DNA of 64,000 nucleotides, taken from contig CAWUHX010000075.1 of assembly GCA_963922205.1 (NCBI GenBank), positions 124,001 through 188,000 of the forward strand, read 5' to 3'. The notes beneath the pieces were generated by a model. That model made no database searches. It saw nothing but the letters and a program-made list of their open reading frames with translations, and had not been told where the DNA came from. This stretch comes from Romanomermis culicivorax. Lineage: Eukaryota; Nematoda; Enoplea; Mermithida; Mermithidae. The translations under genes were made by a program, and so were the position numbers. Position 1 is the stretch's first letter; each line of letters begins with the position of its first letter. Below are positions 21,693 through 32,959 of the stretch, piece by piece.

Positions 21693-24088
21693 ACTACAAT
21701 GTCAAGCGCATTGTCAGAGTCGGCAAATTGGAACAGTGGTTCGCCACGAATTTCGAGAGATTTCCGTTGGAATTGAGGGAACCGAAATTGGTCGAAATAG
21801 GTAAGGTGGCGGAAATGATCGAAACCCTGAAGGTGAGCAGGTTTCGAGGACAGCCAATTATCGGGTTTGATACAGAGAAAGTTACTCAAGAGTATGTGAG
21901 TAAGGTTTTCGCGACTTCTGGGGTTGATAACCCAAAAGGGAAGGAGTTCGCCAGAGTCATTAGCTTCTCGACAGTAACTGGAGACACCTTTGTTGTAGAT
22001 ACTACGACAATCATGCCGAAGGAATGGATGCTCATTCATGAGCTCTTAGATTCGGACATGCTTCTCGTTGGATACAACTTGGTGACAGATCTGGTCGCCT
22101 TCTGGAATGTTAATGGCGCAGGTAGAAAGCACCAGGATGTTGATCTAACACCGGAGATCAAGCATAGAGTAATGTCTTCGTATGGCCATTATTATGACGT
22201 AGCCAAGGTAGGAGATCAGTTGAACTGGAGATTTTTGGCAATGTCCAGGAAGTTGGGACTTTGCCCGGAGACTTTTAAGCTGAAAGGATTGTTCACGGAG
22301 CTGTATCTGGCGGATATCCGTTATTTCCAAATCGATTTCCGTCAAAGAGCGCAACGTGAGCGATTCTGTAGGCACACGTTAACACAGTTTGAAATCAGGT
22401 AGTCAGCACTGGACGCCTACTACTCATTGTTGGTTTTCCTAGCGTTTTTCCACTATGAGTTAGCTATGGAAGTCAAGGTCAGATTCCAATATTTTCCGCA
22501 TGATTTGATGAAAGCGGATCAAATTCAGATAATGGCTTTCAGGTTGTATAGGTTTTTTAACATGATACATGGTGAAAATTTTCCACAGACTTTTTGCGGA
22601 AGTCCAGAAGTAGAGGAGCCGCAGTCATCAGCTATTTATCAGGTGATGAGACAGGAGGTGTATGCCCGTATGGCTGCCCAAATGGATACCTCATTTGGAG
22701 GCTATACGGAGTACAGCTTCCCTCATTATGAGTCAAATCCGAAGAGAGGGAGAGAAGTAAGTATACCTAAAGGTATTCATCCTGATTATACCGTCAAGGA
22801 GAAAAGTAAGAATGTGGACGGTAATGATACGGTAAGTGAGGATGAAGAGTTTGAAGAAGCTTTGTCGGAAAAGCAGATTAGAACTCGAATTACGAAGAAG
22901 GTGGTAGATATGGTTAATCAAGGGAAGAGTTTCAGTAGACTTGATGAACCAGTATCTATGGTTTTATACGAGAATTTCCTAAGGTATAGGAAAGAAACGA
23001 AACAGTTGTTAGAAATAACATCTCTGGAAGTTGATTACCACGAGTATGAACCAGTCAGAGTTTTGAATGGTAAAGACTCGTATGTAAGACAACACTGGAG
23101 TATGGATATCGCTCCTTATTCTGAAATATTGATTGAGGACAATTTTAAGAATTTGGTGTCAGTGTCTAACAAAGTTCCGCTCACGTTTCATTTATTTTGG
23201 CCAGCTTGTAGAGAGGAAGCGGAAGAGTACCTTACCTCTCTCCTTGACCATAACTATTTGAGATCCTTTAGCCCTGAGGGAAAGGAACAACTCTTGAAGA
23301 TGTTGTGGAGGGGAGATAGGTACGGTCAGTACTTATCATTTTTGAATAGTCTTCCAGTGACGGAGGTACATACGCCAACTAAGGGCGATGCTATTACATG
23401 TTGGGGAAATCGTTTCGGATTTTTGCCGATCCGATTTTGGCCCAAGACAAAATCATGGGAGCAAAGACGGGAAGATAAGAGGAAGCATTTGGCGGAGTGT
23501 CCGCAGTACAAAGATAATCCGTACTGCTATCAGAGGTTTTACTTCCGCCAGATAGCTGTCCGAGTTCCAGGTTTGCGATACTCAATAGATATGAGTGAGG
23601 ACGCAATGAAGGAGAATCAGAAGAAGAGCGTGTTAGCGTATCAACCGGAATACGTTCCAGGATATGAGCCGCCATTTTTCGAGCCGATATTGCCGTCCGA
23701 TGCTCCAGGTTTCACAATTACGCATATTGGCGATAAGGTTGTAGTGACGCCGACAGGTAAGCAGCCAGCAGTGCCGGTTACAGGCACTGAGGTAAGCACA
23801 ACGGTGAGTCAGCAATCTGGAGTTGATATGAGTAGTATGGATCAGGTGCAGGGGATGCAGGCTGAGCCTGTTGCGGCGAAAGCACAGCAACAAGCGATAC
23901 CTGCAGACCTCAACACCCCCATAGACTTGAATCAGGTAGGAGACGATTTAGAAGTGGACAAGGAGGTCACTGTTGAATCATTGATACAGCCTGATCAAGA
24001 AACACAGGTAACCTCTTTACTAGATCAGACAGTCTACTTTCTGGAATGGATGTCAGGGCAGAGCAAATGTTGGATGAAAGCAATCTGA
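21693..24088 (+). pseudogene. Third ORF, part 1: DEDD-type 3'-5' exonuclease domain plus unknown region
   Basis: Likely an RNase D/WRN-type nuclease removing nucleotides from RNA or DNA 3' ends. Exo I is IIGFDTEKV (Asp at 21869, Glu at 21875), Exo II is LLVGYNLVTDLVAF (Asp at about 22088) and Exo III is SALDAYYSLLVFL (Asp at 22412). A TAG at 22400-22402 interrupts the frame exactly four codons before the Exo III Asp, where DEDDy enzymes have the catalytic Tyr. The same frame continues for over 550 codons: an acidic segment (NDTVSEDEEFEEALSE), aromatic/Cys-rich blocks such as CWGNRFGFLPIRFW and CPQYKDNPYCYQRFYF, then a Gln/Pro-rich tail. I do not recognise the downstream part. No initiating ATG in this frame was settled: the frame is open back to the acceptor at 21692, and an ATG at 21699 lies in another frame. 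Confidence 0.78.
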
Positions 24089-26004
24089 TAACGATTGCTG
24101 CAAGTCCAACAATAGAGGAGATTGAAGCAAGGCTCAGGGAGCGAGCTGAAAAGAAAATTGAAAGGCACAAAGAGATTTTCGCTAAACAGCTTGCGGAGTA
24201 AAAAGCGAGGTTAGATCAGCAGCAGAAGCAGCTGGAGCAGGTATTGGCTGGTTTTACGGTGCAGCCAACGCCTCTGGCAGCGCCTACAGTCGTGCAAGCT
24301 CCGGCCAAGCCGCCTACTGCTTATCATATCCCGAAATTGCCGGTGCAGCCTGCTAGTACGCAGGTCATCCAACCTGCGGTCAGCAAGGTTACGCCGACAG
24401 TTCAAGTAGCGCCCAGAGATCCAAGTATGGACGGTGGTATACCAGGTATGTTTACTGCCGAGGAAGTTAGAAAGTTCAGAGCAGAAGGTCGTACGGATGA
24501 TCAGATTAAAAGATTAGGAAGGAGGAAGTTAGCCCGAAGGGCCAATAGGGCTAAGAGGAGAGATGAAGAAGATGTTATTGAAATTAGTGATGGTGAAGGA
24601 GAACAGACAGGGAGTTCTACGTCTGTGGACTTGAAGTTTGCAGGATCTACAACTTTATTGATGGATTCAACCAAGTCCAAGACTGGAACTATGCCGATGA
24701 GCCTGATGCCTGGAACCAAAAGTTCTACGAGTCTAGTGCAGTCGACGGTTGCTTCGGCTAAAGTACCTAGTAAATCCTCTGCATCTCAGGTAAGTGCAAC
24801 GAAGAAAAGTACTTTGGCTAAGCCCGTGTCTAAAGTAGATAAGACTTCTCAGCAGAACCAGAGCAGTTCGGCAGGGAAAAAAGTTGTTTCTAAACCCTCT
24901 ACGTCGGAACTGACTAAATCGGTCAAGAGAAGTAGAGATAAGGAAGTAACTTTGGAGTACCTGAGTTCTGTTTTGAGAGACTACTGGGATGTCCATAAGA
25001 AGTTTCCCTTGGTGAAGGGAAGGATAGATTTTTCGACACCGGAGGTGATCGAATTCTTTGCTCAGGATATGCCAGATGATAATAGGAATCAAATCATCTG
25101 GGCATCGGTGAATAATGGAGTAGAGGAGCTTTACGAGAACTATGGGGATCACTTTGATCTTCAAGGTGGTTTCCTGTATGATCATGTAAACGTTCCTGAG
25201 CCCATTTGGGAGTATATTTGGCTCAAGTTCATGCCAAATTGGTTTCATCATTTTGATGCGGAAATAGTAATGGCAGCCGTGAGATACTTATGTACCATGG
25301 TTTTGCTAAAGTTAGAACAGCAGCAGTTGGGCCCAAGACATATTGGTGCAGTGGATGCACGGGCCAAGTCATTTGTTAGGGAAAGGTATTATTCTATCTA
25401 CCTGCGGGGAGAAGGTAGTACTGCATTCAGGGAAGTGTATGCCAACCGAATGCAGGAACACCAACAAACTGCAGTGGATATGGCAGCGAAGAGAAGGTTG
25501 TCAGATATGGTTCAGAAATTTTCTGGTAAATTCCAGAAGGCCGAGGATGGAGAGGGGCAACCCTTCAAGATTCCCATTTTAACGGAGAGACAACCTAGAG
25601 ATACATCCAGGTCCAGGAGCCAGCACTCGCGACAATCGTCTCACTCGCAGGGTCGGCACCAGCCTGGAGTATTCAAATTACCATATGCAAATCAACAGAG
25701 TCAAGGAAGGTCCAGTACCTCAGCTTCTGGAGTATCTTCCGTAAGTTCCACTCAGGGCTCGTACCAGAGGGGAACTGGAGGGGGATATGGCCGAGGCTGG
25801 GGTCAGGGACAGGGTCAAGGAAGACCCTTCAAAATGGTTAATCCGCAACTGTATAGAGGACAGGCGATGGGCGGACCCCCTCATGTGGCCCAACCTCGAG
25901 GAGTTTTTGGGGGATTCCTCAGGGGTCGTGGAGCTCGGGGTGGTCCCTACCCTCGCCATGGTAGCTTCCAATATGGCGGTTATGGTGGCGGCGGGCAACA
26001 ATAA
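24056..26004 (+). pseudogene. Third ORF, part 2: coiled coil, unknown helical domain and RGG tail
   Basis: A frame change near 24030-24060 links this to the preceding stretch. It starts with a Glu/Lys-rich coiled coil (IEEIEARLRERAEKKIERHK) broken by a TAA at 24199-24201. A Pro/Ala/Gln-rich linker follows, then a basic-acidic patch (RRANRAKRRDEEDVIEIS), a Ser/Thr/Lys-rich region and an apparently globular domain (about 24930-25470: LEYLSSVLRDYWDVHKKFPL, HVNVPEPIWEYIWLKFMPNW). It ends in an Arg/Gly/Gln-rich tail with RGG and RGRG repeats (25760-25990). RGG tails usually bind RNA, so an RNA substrate for the exonuclease is plausible. No family recognised. Confidence 0.65.
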
Positions 26005-26748
26005 TTTCATATAGCCGCTCAATTTTTAGACCAAAATTCGTTATTTCGTACAAATTTTATTTCAAAAAACACAAAATACAAAAACACAAATAAAATTCAA
26101 AATACAGAAAAAAATATATTATCTCGTTTTATTGTTGCTTTAAAATTTTAAATTTTTTCTCATTTCCGTTGCCCAAAAGTTGCCCGGCGAAATTCGTCTT
26201 TCCGTCCATCTTATTTTCGGGCGTGTACATAGCCCTCGTATTTTTCTCGTTTACTTTCAGGGCCTGAAAAAGATGAAGACCTGAAAATTTTAATTGCATT
26301 TATAAAATTTTCGTAATTAGATATTTGAAGTATTTTATAGAAAATGTTTTTTACTGAGTAGATTTGTATTGGATGGAGCGACGTGGCGAGCGGCCGACCA
26401 TAGAGGAAGCGCACCTGGGGTACCTCATCACCGAAGCTGTAAAAACCAGTACATGGGAGAAGAGGAATGGCGATGCCCCGGATCTAGGCAGAGATCGAGG
26501 TCAAAGTCCAGGCCGAACTATGTTCGTGATTGTTTCCGGTAGCCTGAAAAAGAGTGCCCTGCCGAATGGATTGGTCAAGGTTGCCGTCACCTGAAGGACC
26601 TGATAGGGGCTGGATCACATTTTGGAGGGGGTAGCCCCAAAAATTTGTTTTCCGAGGGGAAAACTGTTATGCAGTCAGGGCCTCAGTATGAGACTCAGGC
26701 TGCAGAAAGGTTTTCACCTCCCATTGGTCGGTTTTGAGGGCTGAGGGA
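26005..26748 (+). other. 3' untranslated region and candidate polypurine tract
   Basis: AT-rich from 26005 to 26350, then more balanced sequence with no convincing gene. The last bases before the LTR, GAGGGCTGAGGGA (26736-26748), are an imperfect polypurine tract, the expected plus-strand primer. Confidence 0.55.
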
Positions 26749-27227
26749 TGTTTAGGTGGTCTCAGGTGCACATGTTCAGCTTCCGGCGTCGGTGCGCAGG
26801 CGGTTGGACGCGGCGAAAAGTGGCCGAAAAGAATGATATTTTTGCATAGATGTATGCTGCCACTGTTTCGGGGTTTTTCTGTTTGTTGGTCAGTGTTAGA
26901 TTTATTTGTTTTTATGGAGCGACGCCGCCATTGCCTTTATTCAATATTTTTTGTTTATTATTGTTTATTTGGCGTCACCACTAGCTACCCAATACACATT
27001 GAACCCGTAAGTGTATTGTTTTGTGAGCGTAGAAGTTGGAGTTTATAAGAGTAGGGCTGGAGACTTGGGTAGGATCTCCTGAGGTACGTGCCAAGGTGTT
27101 CTGCCTGAGGTTTAGTGAAAGTTCTGGCGAGTATCTGGTGAAACGTCTGGGAGAGTTTTGTGGTTGTTGTTGTTGTTAGCCTGTGGTCAGAACTGTTGCA
27201 TCTTCTTGACCCCACAGCAGCCTAACA
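26749..27227 (+). repeat. 3' LTR of the exonuclease-bearing Ty3 element
   Basis: 479 bp, TGTTTAGG...CAGCCTAACA, aligned end to end with the 5' LTR and followed by the TATA duplication at 27228-27231. Confidence 0.92.
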
Positions 27228-27231
27228 TATA

Positions 27232-27554
27232 ACAAAATTGGGGACTTTGGCGTTTTCCGGGACTTTGGACAACCATATAATTGAATTGAGGCCATATTTC
27301 AAAAAAAAATTCGCATTTGAGATTACACTCCCAAGATGCTTAGGCCGAAGTATGGAGGGGGGTCCTGAAAAAGTGCGTTTTTACCTGTTTTTGGGGCCCC
27401 ACCAAGCGCCACTTGCAGATAGAGGCGAAATGACAAAAGGCACCCCATAGTTTGCCCCTATGCCCGATATTATGCAAAAAACCCGAAGGTTCTAGCTCTT
27501 ACCGTTTTGGCTCTAGAGCGGGGGACATGAAATTTGGGAGCCAAGTATATTATA
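27232..27554. other. Non-coding DNA beside the Ty3 insertion
   Basis: No gene or repeat structure recognised. Short G-rich and C-rich runs near 27355 and 27395. Confidence 0.4.
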
Positions 27555-28330
27555 GGTTGAGGCTGTCGCGCCACCTATGATTATCCAATACAAAGGTTTC
27601 TACTAATCTGGCTAAATTATTTAATATATTGATAACATTTCTATGTCGCCTGTAGAACAAAATGAATCTTATTTTATCTGAAAATAAGGTTGTTTCAACA
27701 ACTAATACTTCAGGTAAAGAAAGTTCGCGTGGAACATTTACAATACTCAAGTTTAACTTTTTGTGAGAAACAATAGCAACACCACCACCAGTCTGATTTA
27801 TCCTATCACAGCATAAGATACGATAGTCAGAACTTTGACAAATGAGAGCATCTGGGAAACGCTCCGATAACCACGTTTCAGTCAAAAAAATCATGTCGTA
27901 ATGACAGATATTAAGTAGATCCGTAAATTCAGTTAATTTGTTCATTATGCTACAGGTATTGAATAAAAGACAGCTAATTTCATCAGGTGTTGAACATTCA
28001 GTCTTCAGAACTTTAATCCACGATGCTTCTCATGCATGATAAATTTTGTTACTTCTCTTGAAAAGTACACCTCTAGTATAATCAATTGCCCAAAAATTTT
28101 CGCCGATATCCTGCTTTTCCTTCAATTGTTTGTGTAATAATCATTCCTGCTTTTGGCAAAGGTCAAATCCAGATGAGCCCGAATTTTTTCGTTTCTTTCA
28201 ATATTGTTTTGAGACACATTTACGTTCTTGATCAGGTCGTTCTTTGCAGTAATCAATGCACATTTAACTTTCACGATTCTCGACAATGTTACATTGTTGT
28301 GGGTAACCTCAGGGTCTGAGCATTTGGCAC
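27555..28330 (-). pseudogene. LINE 5' fragment: endonuclease N-terminus and possible ORF1 end
   Basis: On the minus strand, 27945-27580 encodes the start of an AP endonuclease: an NKLTEFTDLL block, DMIFLTETWLSE with the catalytic TETW motif, then GGGVAIVSHKKL. The frame is open upstream to about 28020 (SCLLFNTCSIMNKLTEF). Above 28060 broken frames contain LDLTFAKSRNDYY, which resembles the end of a LINE ORF1 protein. It supplies the endonuclease half missing from LINE C, but whether they are the same family is not shown. RT is absent. Confidence 0.65.
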
Positions 28331-28569
28331 CAATAATCTCCTTTGGATTGAAACCAATTGTTAACTTTGCTCAATAGGTCATCATTGTTGTTGGTTCCAA
28401 AGTTAAGAAAGACAGCTGTATCCTTCTTTGCCTCAGCTTCCAAGGTATATTTTCCAATGGAAACTAAAGCTAATTTATCGATTTTAGGGTGAGCAACCAA
28501 AAATTTATCTGTGCAACCAGAATGTGTCCCTAAATTCCACATTGCAACCTGGCCTGTGCAAAAAACCCT
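28331..28569 (-). repeat. CAGGG-family fragment, inverted
   Basis: The right end reads ...CCTGGCCTGTGCAAAAAACCCTG, the reverse complement of the family start at 6570 and 28905. Upstream are the GCAACCAAAAATTTATCTGTGC and TTTTAGGGTGAGCAACC blocks. Truncated on the left near 28331. Confidence 0.55.
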
Positions 28570-28904
28570 GGTCTTACCACCACGGTTCCCCCAAAACACG
28601 TTTTTTTCCTCAAATCGAGTCTTTTAAGGAAAAAAATTTGAAAATCGGGAAAAAAATTTTGGATAGGATTCTCATTGTGGAAAAATTTTTGGGGAATTCA
28701 AAACCGAAAAGATGCGTTTTGGTGGACTTAAGATGGTCAAATCTCGAAATTTCCAGGTGCTTTGCGCCAGTCATGGGTATAATGATCTCTATTTTCTATC
28801 AGGCGCGGCTGTTAGCATATCTACTTCAACTAACTGATTAATGCTCAACAGTTTCTATCAATCAAGTTAGCTCGTCCCATTTTCTAGTCGTTAACAGTCA
28901 GTAA

Positions 28905-30140
28905 CAGGGTTTTTCCTGCACAGGCCAGGTTGCAATGTGCAACTTGGGGAAAAATTTTGGTTGCACAGATAAATTTTTGGTTGCCCACTCTAAAATCAAT
29001 AAATTTGCTTGATTTTATCGGAAAGACCATCGCTAACTACTTTTCTCATATTTCATTTGATGCGCGTCGGTTTTAGGCTTTTAAAACCCAATTTTGTGAG
29101 TTTTGGAGAGAAAATGAATAGATTGGTATGACTAGACTGGAGTAATTTGTTCGACGCCTAGCACCGAAATTTTTTTCTAAGTATATATATTCTAGAACGC
29201 TGGAAAATTAATCTTTCCAGCTTTTATTTACCATACAGAGGGTTTGATTTTTCAGTGAATCTAATGAATTTTCAGTCGGACAAACTAAAATTCAAGAACT
29301 AAGCAAGCGACTAAGAATTTGGATCTTTCAACCGACAAGAATTTCTAGCATTATCTTACACTCAAAATGTTTTAATCACATGAGAGTCAAAATTTTTATG
29401 AAGATCACAAAAAGATTTTTGGAAAACGACCAAGAAAAGTGTTAGTTTACATCAAATTCATCAAAAAACTATACAGGATCAAACATTTATCCATAATATG
29501 TTGATAATCAGAACCATACATGTAATTGGGGGGGGGAAGTGCTATGGGAACCCCCCCCCCCAGAAATCGTCGACCATATGGCTAGCCATTGGGCGACCCC
29601 CCCCCAGGATTTTCCAATCCTATGGCTAGCCATATGGTAGCCCTAGGGACCCCCATAGTTTTAGTCGGAAAAATACTGAAAAATGTCATTTTTTCCATGA
29701 AAAATGTCAATTTTTGAACAAAAAATGGTCAAAAACGTCAATTTTCTCGGCGCTTCGCGCCATAAGTACATATTTTATCATTTTTTAGACAAAAATTACT
29801 ACTTTTTGAACCGTTTTTCGGACATTTTTCATGGAAAAAATCGATTTTTTTTTTTAGGGACCCCTCCCCCCAAAATTTTGGGAATTACTGACCCCCGGCC
29901 CCAAAAAAGTGCTCCAACCCCCCCCCCCCCCCAGACCTCGGAGCTCCGTTACATGTATGATCAGAACCTATAAGCACTACCTACAGTGACATTTTCTAAC
30001 CGCGCTCTACAATAATATAAAATTTTTTTACGTAAATTGAAACCTGACGCGAAGCGCTGCTGGAAAATTTTCACTTCTTTCCATTTTAGAACGAACAAAA
30101 ATGCATCTCCAGACCATACCTGGAAAAACCCTATCGGTTT
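28905..30140 (+). repeat. CAGGG-family copy split by a nested MITE
   Basis: Starts CAGGGTTTTTCCTGCACAGG and follows the family order, including TTTTGGAGAGAAAATGAATA (about 29100) and CATTTATCCATAATATGTTGATAATC. At 29515 it is interrupted by a CATACATG MITE, and it resumes at 29960 with ATCAGAACCTATAAGCACT. It fades after the ATGCATCTCC block near 30110. Confidence 0.65.
29515..29959 (+). mobile_element. CATACATG-family MITE with G/C homopolymer runs
   Basis: Ends CATACATGTAATTGGGG / CCGTTACATGTATG, with perfect 8-bp duplications ATCAGAAC at 29507-29514 and 29960-29967. Related copies are at 35390-35826 (opposite orientation), 11099-11512 and 35977-36252. The interior has runs of 8-14 G or C, the palindrome ATGGCTAGCCAT and a GGCGCTTCGCGCC block near 29748. 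No ORF is conserved. Confidence 0.88.
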
Positions 30141-32959
30141 GCCTGATACCAGCCAGCCCAAAACGTTGGTTGGTTCCCGAATCATTTTGATGGTTGCCAT
30201 GCCAAACGGGGGTAGGCAACCAGATGCATAGTAAATTTATCTTGTGGAAAATGGCCAGAATCTCTCAAGTACACACTTTCTAGGACATACCAGTGTACTC
30301 ATACCTGTAATTGGGAAGGGATTGGGGGGGGACCACCCCAACTTGGCCAACCCTGTACCGAACACCCCAGACTTGAAAAAATTAGAAAAAATTGGCAAAA
30401 AATGCCTTTTTTGGGAAAATTTTCGACCTTTTTCGACCCTCCCCCCAACTGGTCGAACCTTTTACCGATATGATTTTACTCAATGGAAAACCTGGAAAGT
30501 CAGAGGAAATTACGCCTGGTAAATCTGGAAAAGTCTGAGAACTTGAAAAAGTGCATTTTTATGCGTTCTAAAAGACCAAAAAAAACCAATTTTTATTTAT
30601 CGGATTTGGCTCGAGCGCGACACTCCGAAAGTTCAGATGCTATTATCCAATTTACGTTTAATTCGATTTTTCTGTCGATTTTATTTATATATTTTCACTC
30701 ATTGAGTGTTATAAATCATGATAGTTATAGACAGATTGGAACAGAAAAAATCACTGTAATTAAGATTTTGCTGTGTGCTCTGTACATGACACAATTTTTA
30801 CCATTTTACGATTTGGTTAAAAAAGTCTCTGAAAAAGTGGAAAATTCTGGGAAAATTACCCGGAAAAGCTTCAGAGTTTCACTTTGAAAATTTTTGTCCA
30901 GACAAATATTCTTGGCTCCAAGATTCCTTTGGTATCTTTGTTCAAGTACATTGAACAAATTTTTTGACGCGGTTTCTACATTATAGTTTTTCAGAATGTT
31001 CCATCTAGTGTTTTAATCGTTTCTTTTGGAGCAAAAAACCTTCGGGAAATAGGAATTGTGGTGCATATTAAAAAACCAAAATCTCAATTTTTCCACCTTT
31101 TTGTAAGTATACTTTTGAACATGAGGCCGAGACTGAATTCAAAAGCAGTCCAGCATGGAGCTGAATTCTTCAATACCGTGCACTTTTGTGCTATATGCAT
31201 AATAAGATCATGAACTTAAGTGCTATCCGGAACAAGATGTTTTCCGCACACTCTTTTTGGGCTGTACCGAAATTTTTTTGGGCATTTTCCACATAAAACG
31301 GAAATTTCTTGGGCGTTTCTACTGCTGGCATTGATGAAAAAGTACATTTTGGTGCAATTCAGAAGGTCACAATCCCAAGTTTTTCCGACGCTTCGTGTCA
31401 GCAATGGCAGTAATTTGTAATGTTCATTACAAGTGAAGCACAGTCAGAAAGAAGTCAAGTTTCATTTCTCAGTTATCCATGATTGTTTCTGTGAATCTGC
31501 AATGTCTCTGCTAGAGTGAGTAAAACTCGACACTTCATAATTAGAATACAATTTTCACGACTAATATGAATTTGTTGATTTTTCTTACATTTCTCCATTG
31601 TACATTTATTTAATACCATCAGTTTTATTGGGAAAATCTGAAGTGAGAGTATTACAAATTATCTCTACCAGCCCCCCCCCCCCAAATGTTTCATGTGTTG
31701 AAAAAAGTAGAGGCTTTTGGTTTTTTCTTCAAGAAACAGTCAAGTCAGAATCAGAAATGCTAATTTCTTGATCTCTACAATACATTTTCCAACATTTCAG
31801 CAGTTCCTGTGTTCAAAAATTCTCCGGTGCTACGCACCAGACAATGTTAAACGTGCATGATTTTCATGAATTGAAATTCTTCATCTCATTTATCAATCAG
31901 TATTCTTCAGTATGTTCAGATTTTGTTGGAAATTGGAATTTATTATTGATCTTCATAAATTCTTTCTCCCACTTGAAGTTTTCTGAACATTATGAACACA
32001 AATTTTGTCGCTGAGAAACGATAAATACTCGATTCTCGACTGAAAATGTAAAGCTTTTATTTTAGGCGTAAGGGTTGAAAAGACTCATTTTTCCAGCATT
32101 CTAGAACATCAAAATCTAGAAATTGAGTCGATTGAAAAATCAATTGAAATCTATAAATCTTTAGCTCTAATCACAGAAATGACAGCAGCAACTATCAATT
32201 TTGCTCAAACAATCTAAAATAATGTTTTTGACCTAGAAAACCAGATAATTTTTAAGCTTTCCCTGGCAATCTACAATTTCGCTCATTTTACAAATTTTTA
32301 AAATGATTTCAACTCCGAAGGGAATAAATTTTCGTGTGGGGAAAAAATTTTGAATCATTTCTGCGAAAGCGTGCCGAAAAAAACACTAATCTGGAAGAAC
32401 GTTTGTGCAAAAATACTATAGTTTTTATAGAGTACAAAAAATTGTTGGCTGATCTTTGTACATGTACAAAAAGGCTCGTACGAATAAAACAGCCGAGTTG
32501 CAACTGATAATAACTAGCTTCGGATTAAGCCTTGCGTACCCTGACGAATTCATGAGGATCAATGGTTCACCAATCGAAAATCTCAATTCAGAAAATATAC
32601 TGCTCAATGGCCCAGTTTGCGAAGTGATGATCCAACCACGCGAGCAAAAACCAAATCATCAGATAAAAATATATATACTCGTCTGCTTAAGCACATATAC
32701 CTGTAATTACGGGGGCCCCAACTTGATCGAATCTCATACCCAAATGTTGGAACACCCTAACTCGGAAAAATTTGGAAAAAATTAGCTTGTTCGACCTTTT
32801 TTGAGAAAATTTTCGAAATTTTGGCTTTTTTGTGGACCCCAAAATTATGGGACCCCCACCCAAAAAATTGGAATTAACCCTCCCTCCAACTGATTGGATC
32901 TCTTACAGGTATGCTTAAATAATTATATCACCACTAAGTCATGTATAAGTGCTTCACTG
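30141..32959. other. Intergenic DNA with two small CATACCTG-type elements
   Basis: No gene supported. 30300-30472 (CATACCTGTAATTGGG ... TTTACCGATATG) and 32694-32913 (CATATACCTGTAATTACGG ... CTTACAGGTATG) look like diverged members of the CATACATG family, with flanks matching at six of eight positions (AGTGTACT/ATTTTACT; CTTAAGCA/CTTAAATA). Degenerate GGCGC-type palindromes occur near 31388 and 31830. Otherwise AT-rich and unremarkable. Confidence 0.45.

Larger units (their letters stand above)
14116..27227 (+). mobile_element. 13.1-kb Ty3/Gypsy-type LTR retrotransposon with a 3' exonuclease ORF
   Basis: Near-identical LTRs (14116-14593, 26749-27227), TG...CA ends and a TATA duplication (14112-14115, 27228-27231) define one insertion. 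The order is LTR, gag, (protease remnant), RT, RNase H, integrase, a 1.3-kb gap, a third coding region (about 21693-26004) and LTR. RT-RNaseH-integrase order and the integrase GPY-type end place it with Ty3/Gypsy. The third region occupies the position where env sits in errantiviruses but encodes an exonuclease. About 15 substitutions and one indel between LTRs indicate an old but not ancient insertion. Several nonsense codons and frameshifts show this copy is dead. Confidence 0.92.

Noticed and set aside
32456-32785. 109-codon plus-strand frame with a plausible-looking middle segment
   Set aside because: No recognisable domain, no splice context and overlap with a CATACCTG-type repeat; kept out for lack of evidence.
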